From the NCBI GenBank assembly GCA_016713785.1, contig JADJOM010000001.1, forward strand, positions 124,001 through 188,000: DNA of 64,000 nt, given 5' to 3'. The notes under the pieces are model-generated. The model saw nothing but the letters and a program-made list of their open reading frames with translations. It did not search any database and had not been told where the DNA came from. Source of the DNA: Gemmatimonadota bacterium (GTDB lineage Bacteria > Gemmatimonadota > Gemmatimonadetes > Gemmatimonadales > GWC2-71-9). This document shows positions 59,747 through 64,000 of the stretch, in pieces (the stretch's first letter is position 1; each line of letters starts with the position of its first letter). The translations under genes were made by a program, and so were the position numbers.

Positions 59747-60742
59747 CTACCCCCGCAACACCGCCTCGATCTCCTCCAGCTCTTCGGCCGCGAAGCCGAG
59801 CAGCCTGGCGGCGCCGGCGCAGTCCTCGAGCTGGCTCACCCGGCTGGCGCCGATGATGGCGGTGGTGACGATCGGATGGCGCAGCACCCAGGCCAGCGCC
59901 ATCTGGGCCAGGGTCTGGCCGCGCCGCCGCGCGATGGCATCGAGCCGACGGGCGCGGGCCACCGCCGCTTCCGTGACCTGTGCCGGGGTGAGGAAGCGCG
60001 GGTCGCGGCGGGCGCGGGCGTCGTCGGGGATGCCGCTGAAGTAGCGGTTGGTGAGCAGCCCCTTGGCCAGCGGCGAGAAGACCGCGGCGCCGATCTGTTC
60101 CCGCTCCAGCGTGGCGAACAGCCCCTGCTCCGGCTGCCGGTCGAAGAGGCTGTAACGGGGCTGGTGAATCAGGCAGGGGGTGCCCAGCTCCCGCAGCAGC
60201 GCGGCGGCCCGCACGGTCTCGGCCGGCGGGTAGTTGGAGAGCCCGGCGTAGAGCGCCTTGCCGCTCCGCACCGCGTGGGCCAGGGCGCCCATGGTCTCCT
60301 CGAGCGGGGTCTCGGGGTCGAAGCGATGGGAGTAGAAGATGTCCACGTAGTCGAGCCGCAGGCGGCGCAGCGACTGGTCGAGCGAGGCGAGCAGGCTCTT
60401 GCGCGAGCCCCACTCGCCGTAGGGTCCGGGCCACATGTAGTAGCCGGCCTTGGTGGAGATGACGAGCTCGTCGCGCCAGCGGCCGAGGTCTTCCTTGAGG
60501 ATGCGGCCGAGGGTCTCCTCGGCGGCGCCCTCGGGGGGGCCGTAGTTGTTGGCGAGGTCGAAGTGGGCGATGCCGAGGTCGAAGGCGCGGTGAATGATGG
60601 CGCGTGCGGTGTCGGGATCGTCGGGGGCGCCGAAGTTGTGCCAGAGACCGAGGGCGATGACCGGCAGCCGCACGCCGGACCGGCCGCAGCGGCGGTAGAA
60701 GCCGGGAGTGTCGTAGCGGGCGGGGGCGGGGGTGTAGGGCAT
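59747..60742 (-). CDS. Aldo/keto reductase (YghZ/GPR-like)
   Basis: A 331-residue NADPH-dependent (alpha/beta)8-barrel reductase. Motifs: RLPVIALGLWHNFGAPDDPD, FDLGIAHFDLANNYGPPEGA (catalytic Asp/Tyr), ELVISTKAGYYMWPGPYGEW (catalytic Lys), LDYVDIFYSHRFDPETPLEE (catalytic His), LYAGLSNYPPAET and the NADPH site TTAIIGASRVSQLEDCAG. The N-terminus and WPGPYGEWGSRKSLLASLDQ segment are typical of the YghZ group that reduces methylglyoxal and similar aldehydes. Start ATG 60742 is next to a purine-rich repeat. Confidence 0.93.
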   Translation of the reverse strand: MPYTPAPARYDTPGFYRRCGRSGVRLPVIALGLWHNFGAPDDPDTARAIIHRAFDLGIAHFDLANNYGPPEGAAEETLGRILKEDLGRWRDELVISTKAGYYMWPGPYGEWGSRKSLLASLDQSLRRLRLDYVDIFYSHRFDPETPLEETMGALAHAVRSGKALYAGLSNYPPAETVRAAALLRELGTPCLIHQPRYSLFDRQPEQGLFATLEREQIGAAVFSPLAKGLLTNRYFSGIPDDARARRDPRFLTPAQVTEAAVARARRLDAIARRRGQTLAQMALAWVLRHPIVTTAIIGASRVSQLEDCAGAARLLGFAAEELEEIEAVLRG

Positions 60743-60761
60743 GCGAGGGAAGTTGAGGTGT

Positions 60762-60823
60762 GGGAGGGAATGGGGAAAGGGGAAGCGGGAAACGGGAAGC
60801 GGGAAGCGGGAAGCGGGAAGCGG
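60762..60823 (+). repeat. Polypurine heptamer array GGGAAGC
   Basis: Upstream of the aldo/keto reductase start, at least four perfect GGGAAGC units plus degenerate GGGAAAC and GGGGAAA units. It precedes copy 2 of the composite element, as at 54003-54060. Confidence 0.9.
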
Positions 60824-60830
60824 CTCCGTC

Positions 60831-60906
60831 GCCTTACCGCCTCTCCCTCGCCCCCGGGTCGCGGCTTCGCCGCTCCCAAAGGGGGCTCGGTCGCCGCCCT
60901 ACCGCC
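60831..60906. repeat. Composite GC-rich repeat element, copy 2
   Basis: Same layout as 54071-54150: an octamer (CCTTACCGCC), a core (CCCCCGGGTCGCGGCTTCGC onward) and GGGCTCGGTCGCCGCCCTAC at the end. The core differs from copy 1 at a few positions and includes an internal inverted repeat. Confidence 0.75.
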
Positions 60907-60913
60907 ATGCACC

Positions 60914-60925
60914 GACAACATTGTC
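60914..60925. promoter_or_regulatory. Small palindrome upstream of the HAD phosphatase
   Basis: GACAA-CA-TTGTC in an AT-richer patch between the composite repeat and the HAD gene (start 61024). It could be a regulator site or part of a promoter; no matching regulator is nearby. Confidence 0.3.
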
Positions 60926-61023
60926 AGGAGTAACAATGCCACGAACGGACCCTGCAGGCCATCGGGACGCCTCACTAGCTTTCCCCGTGGAGTAGAGGCA
61001 TCCCACCCTCAGGGGAGCTGCGC

Positions 61024-61824
61024 ATGAAGGAGTACCTGCTGGCGACGGACTTCGACCAGACGCTGAGCTTCAACGATTCGGGGCACGTGCTGAGCGAACT
61101 GCTCGGCATCGACAACTTCCACGAGCGCATCGCCGGGCTCGCCGACATCCACCTGGTGCAGCAGGGGGCGGAGCTGGCGTACCTGCTGCTGCACGACCCG
61201 GAGTACCGCCGCGTCCGCCGGCAGGACCTGGTCGAGGTGGGCAAGCGGATCCGGCTCAAGAAGAACATCCCCCTGCTGGTGGAGCTGCTGCGCGACCTCG
61301 ACGGGCACCGCTTCGAGCTGTACGTGATCTCCGCCGCGCCGGAGGAGGTCATCCAGTCGGCGCTTGAGGGCGTGGTGCCGCCGGAGCGGATCTTCGGCAC
61401 CCGGTTCGAGTACGATGACGCCACCGGCGAGATCCGGCGCATCACCCGGGTGGCGGCGGGCTACGGCAAGGTGGTGGTGCTGGAGGCGCTGCGGCGCAGC
61501 CGGCCCATCGGGCGCGACCAGGTGGTCTATGTCGGCGACGGCAGCTCCGACGTGCACGTGATGCTGCACGTGAACCGGCTCGACGGGCTCACCATCGCGG
61601 TGTCGGAGAACCGCTACCTCACGCCGATCGCCCGGCGCACGGTGCTGGCCGACAACGCGCTGAGCGTGCTGGTGCCGATCCTCGAGGAGATCGTGGGCTG
61701 GGACCCGCTCGCCATCCGCACGCTGTTCGAGCGGCACGGGCTGGTGCTGCAGGAGTGGGACAAGGTGCGCACCGACTCGCTCACCATCCGCGAGACGACG
61801 GGAGCGGGGACCGATGGGCGCTGA
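61024..61824 (+). CDS. HAD-superfamily phosphatase
   Basis: A 266-residue HAD hydrolase related to phosphoserine phosphatase. Motif I is the nucleophile segment LLATDFDQTLSFNDSG, motif II LYVISAAPEEVI, a lysine region (AAGYGKVVVLEALRR) and motif IV VVYVGDGSSDVHVMLHVNR. The helical cap lies between motifs I and II. The substrate is not determined. A good AGGGGAG lies before the ATG. Its 3' end overlaps the small membrane protein gene by 11 bp. Confidence 0.9.
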   Translation: MKEYLLATDFDQTLSFNDSGHVLSELLGIDNFHERIAGLADIHLVQQGAELAYLLLHDPEYRRVRRQDLVEVGKRIRLKKNIPLLVELLRDLDGHRFELYVISAAPEEVIQSALEGVVPPERIFGTRFEYDDATGEIRRITRVAAGYGKVVVLEALRRSRPIGRDQVVYVGDGSSDVHVMLHVNRLDGLTIAVSENRYLTPIARRTVLADNALSVLVPILEEIVGWDPLAIRTLFERHGLVLQEWDKVRTDSLTIRETTGAGTDGR

Positions 61825-62047
61825 CGCGATGCAGTGGATCGGCTGGGCGGCCACCGCGATGACGGTGGCCTCGTACTTCTGCCGCAACCCACGCACGCTC
61901 CGGATGGTGCAGGCGGTGGCGGCGGTGGTCTGGATGACCTACGGCGTGATGATCGGCGCGAAGCCGATCATCGCCGCCAACGTGCTGGTGGCGGGCGTCG
62001 CGGCCTGGACGACCTGGCGCGGGCCGGGACGGGAGCGGGCGGAGTAA
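61814..62047 (+). CDS. Small PQ-loop/YgjV-like membrane protein
   Basis: A 77-residue protein with three short membrane helices (MQWIGWAATAMTVASYFC; MVQAVAAVVWMTYGVMIGA; IIAANVLVAGVAAWTTW). The layout resembles half-transporters of the SemiSWEET/YgjV type, which dimerise. It starts within the end of the HAD gene and ends just before a repeat array. Function unknown. Confidence 0.7.
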   Translation: MGADAMQWIGWAATAMTVASYFCRNPRTLRMVQAVAAVVWMTYGVMIGAKPIIAANVLVAGVAAWTTWRGPGRERAE

Positions 62048-62053
62048 CACTAC

Positions 62054-62111
62054 TGGGAAACGGGAAGCGGGAAGAGGGAAGCGGGAAAAGGGAAGCGGGA
62101 AGGGGGAAGGG
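62054..62111 (+). repeat. Polypurine heptamer array GGGAAGC/GGGAAAA
   Basis: About eight units of the GGGAARC family start 7 bp after the stop of the small membrane protein. It is the last repeat of this family in the window. Confidence 0.9.
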
Positions 62112-62262
62112 GCAGCCGCCCGCTCCGCCACGCCTCCGTCGCCTGGCCGCACAGCCTGGCCCGCTTCCGCGTCTTTCTGCGGTGCCCACGCCTCCGGCGC
62201 CCCTACCGATCCTGGGGCATAGCCCGTCTTGCCCGCGGTGCGCGGCGCCGAGCCCACAGCTT

Positions 62263-62850
62263 ATGGCCATGCCCGTCCCTGCCAGCCCGCCCTCGCTGCT
62301 GCCGCGATATTCCGTGGCCGAACTCGACGCCTTCCCGGACGACGGGCCACGCTACGAGATCCTGCAGGGGCACCTGCTCGTGACGCCGCAGCCTGGGGTG
62401 CCGCACCAGGTGCTCTCCGCCAGACTGCTCACGGCGCTGTCAGGCTATCTCGGGAACTCGGCCTGATCGTGACGGCGTCGGACCGGGCGGGTGCAGGTGT
62501 GAACGCAGGTTCCGACACCCACCTCGAGCCGGACCTGCTGGTCTGCGCGCCGCCGCTGCCGCCGACCGGCAATGGTGGAGTGGATCTCGCCGGGAAGATT
62601 GGCTCGCCGTCCGGGAACTCTACAGCCGCGCCTCCCGGCCCCTAAGACCACGGCGGTACACACGGCGGGACGCCGGTGCGGCGCCCTCGGCGTGCGCGAG
62701 GTGTGGCTGGTGGACCGGCTGGAGCGCGCCATCCTGGTCTCCACCCCATCCGAGAAGGACCGGCGCGTCACCGACCGGCTCCGGTGGCAGCCCCCCGAAA
62801 TGGAACAGCCGTTCGAGCTCGCGCTCGAACGGCTGTTCCACGGACTCTAG
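62263..62850 (+). pseudogene. Uma2-family endonuclease-like gene, frameshifted
   Basis: Segments of a Uma2 (DUF820, PD-(D/E)XK-like) protein appear in different frames. ATG 62263 encodes RYSVAELDAFPDDGPRYEIL, ending early at 62466. The next frame gives LIVTASDRAG and HLEPDLLVCAPPLPP, a third gives REDWLAVRELYSRASR, and a fourth GVREVWLVDRLERAILVST to the stop at 62850. At least three indels interrupt it. Uma2 genes are common and often decay. Confidence 0.85.
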
Positions 62851-62863
62851 CGCCCGCCCCGCC

Positions 62864-63334
62864 CTACCGCACCGGCATCCAGATCGCCGTCCTGGTCACC
62901 GCGGTGTGCGTGGCGACCAGTTCATACGCCGCCACCGTGCCCGCGGGGGTCAGCCCCTCCACCACGTAGTACCCGCCCGGCAGGCCGCTCACCGCCCACG
63001 CCCCGTTCGCATCGCTGGTCACCCGCGCCATCTCGTCCTGCGCCGCCTGCCCGTGCCGCAGCAGGTTCTGCATGATCCGACACATGGTGACCCCGGGCCC
63101 CGCCAGCGCCGTGCTCACCGCGCCAGTGTCAGTGGGCACGGCGGGTGCCGGCCTGGTCGACCGGCCCTGGATGGTGCCAGCGCTCGGGAAAGCCGGGCGT
63201 GGTCCAGGCGTCGACCTGAAGGCCAGGGTGCGGCTAGCCGGGGGGGTGAGCCGTGGAGCCGGACTCGCCGACGGCAGGGCGCCGTCGCTGGCGACGGGCG
63301 GCGAGCGCCAGACCGGCGGCTGCGGCCGGGACAA
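62864..63334 (-). CDS. Carboxypeptidase-regulatory-like secreted protein (possibly frameshifted start)
   Basis: A 156-codon frame whose last ~70 residues look like a carboxypeptidase-regulatory-like fold (ARVTSDANGAWAVSGLPGGY; YVVEGLTPAGTVAAYELV). The N-terminal part is Pro/Ala-rich. A signal-peptide-like ORF in another frame starts at ATG 63350 (MSSLPFVPAAAAGLALAA) and could be the true N-terminus if one indel near 63300 is corrected. Role unknown. Confidence 0.5.
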   Translation of the reverse strand: MSRPQPPVWRSPPVASDGALPSASPAPRLTPPASRTLAFRSTPGPRPAFPSAGTIQGRSTRPAPAVPTDTGAVSTALAGPGVTMCRIMQNLLRHGQAAQDEMARVTSDANGAWAVSGLPGGYYVVEGLTPAGTVAAYELVATHTAVTRTAIWMPVR

Positions 63335-63488
63335 ACGGAAGGCTGCTCATGCGGCGGGACTCCTGCGGGAACACGGTCAGGAACCGGCATGCGCCTGCCA
63401 GGGGCCCTGATATGATACCTGGCGGTACACGATAGGGCGGCCTAAAGATGGCAACCCCGCGGTGCGATGGCCGGAACATCCGCGCCGC

Positions 63489-64000
63489 TCACGCCACCTC
63501 CCCCCGCGCCACGTCCCGCGGCGACCCGCCCCACTGCCCCCGCCACGCCCGCCGCAGCTGCAGCGCCGAGCGGAAGCCGGCCCCCTCCGCCGCGCGGGAC
63601 ACCGTGGCGCCCCCCTCGAGCAGCTGCCGGGCCCGCTCCAGCCGGATGGACCGCAGGTACTGCAGCGGCGAGACGCCCGCGTGCTCCATGAAGAGCCGGA
63701 GCAGGTGCCGCCCCGTCGCGTGCCCCACCGCCGCGAGCGACGCCGTGTCCCACGCGCGGTCGGGACGGGAGATGATGGCGTCCTGCACCCGGTGCACCGC
63801 GGGATGCAGGTGGCGGCGATGCATGCGATAGGGGGAGAGCTCGGGATCGCGCGGGGAGCGGCGCAGGTAGACGACCATGTCCTCGGCGACGATCCCGGCC
63901 AGCGACTCGCCGCACTCCTCCGCGATGAGGTGCAGCGCCAGGTCGATGCCGGCGGTGATGCCGGCGCTGGTGGCCACCGGCCCATCCACCACGAACACGC
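63489..64000 (-). CDS. GlxA-type AraC regulator, C-terminal part
   Basis: Reading from the right window edge, the end of a DJ-1/PfpI-like domain (ATSAGITAGIDLALHLIAEE) is followed by an AraC-type HTH pair (WDTASLAAVGHATGRHLLRL; GVSPLQYLRSIRLERARQLL; VSRAAEGAGFRSALQLRRAW). The ATG at 63998 is internal; the start lies beyond the window. Such regulators control catabolic genes in response to amine-type metabolites; the target is not in view. Confidence 0.85.
   Translation of the reverse strand, partial: VFVVDGPVATSAGITAGIDLALHLIAEECGESLAGIVAEDMVVYLRRSPRDPELSPYRMHRRHLHPAVHRVQDAIISRPDRAWDTASLAAVGHATGRHLLRLFMEHAGVSPLQYLRSIRLERARQLLEGGATVSRAAEGAGFRSALQLRRAWRGQWGGSPRDVARGEVA

Noticed and set aside
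56697..60434. 1245-codon minus-strand frame spanning the MacB-like gene and repeats
   Set aside because: Antisense shadow running through tandem repeats; only its last part is the out-of-frame shadow of the hybrid kinase.

Overview
This is a very GC-rich bacterial chromosome segment. No rRNA, tRNA or CRISPR array was found. The gene content is that of a diderm: an Oar-type TonB-dependent receptor, many lipoproteins, FtsX/MacB-type permeases, abundant hybrid histidine kinases, and short operons with ATGA/GTGA overlaps. It resembles Gemmatimonadota or a neighbouring phylum; that assignment is inferred from gene style, not from a marker gene.

Layout. 0-9 kb: a PAS/GAF signalling protein cut by the left edge, a hybrid histidine kinase, type III glutamine synthetase, an XRE regulator paired with an unrecognised 341-aa protein, and a Cys-rich membrane protein. 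7.9-12.2 kb: a compact dlt operon (dltC-dltD-dltX-dltA-dltB), surprising beside a TonB receptor; dltB carries a one-base frameshift in a homopolymer. 12.3-31.7 kb: a secreted phosphatase-superfamily enzyme, then a large sugar locus made of a LacI regulator with a perfect palindromic operator, TonB receptor, GH144-like glucanase, ABC importer (binding protein, two permeases, and a separate ATPase), a 1055-aa discoidin-containing glycosidase-like protein, a 1276-aa GH94 phosphorylase related to the C-terminal half of cyclic beta-1,2-glucan synthases, and a convergent GH1 beta-glucosidase. Read together this looks like a beta-1,2-glucan (sophorooligosaccharide) uptake and phosphorolysis system. 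31.7-35.4 kb: malic enzyme and an ADP-forming acyl-CoA synthetase in one overlapping operon.

35.6-44.7 kb: a large multi-PAS hybrid kinase, a bacteriophytochrome with no recognisable kinase output, hemF, and a striking junction where a 5'-truncated hemE runs head-on into a 5'-truncated hemN. A classical histidine kinase follows, paired with a receiver-only response regulator. 44.8-54.4 kb: secreted, lipoprotein and membrane proteins, a GGDEF cyclase, an RCC1-repeat lipoprotein, an aminotransferase and a DUF1080 hydrolase. 54.5-64 kb: another hybrid kinase, a MacB-like permease, an aldo/keto reductase, a HAD phosphatase, a broken Uma2 nuclease gene, and a GlxA-type AraC regulator cut by the right edge.

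Between 51.8 and 62.1 kb gene borders are decorated by dispersed short tandem repeats: an 8-mer family GGTAGGGC/GGTAAGGC and a polypurine 7-mer family GGGAAGC. Two copies of a composite element containing both are present. The features that most deserve follow-up are the glucan locus, the dlt operon, the XRE pair with an apparently leaderless operator-promoter, the repeat families and the hemE/hemN junction.
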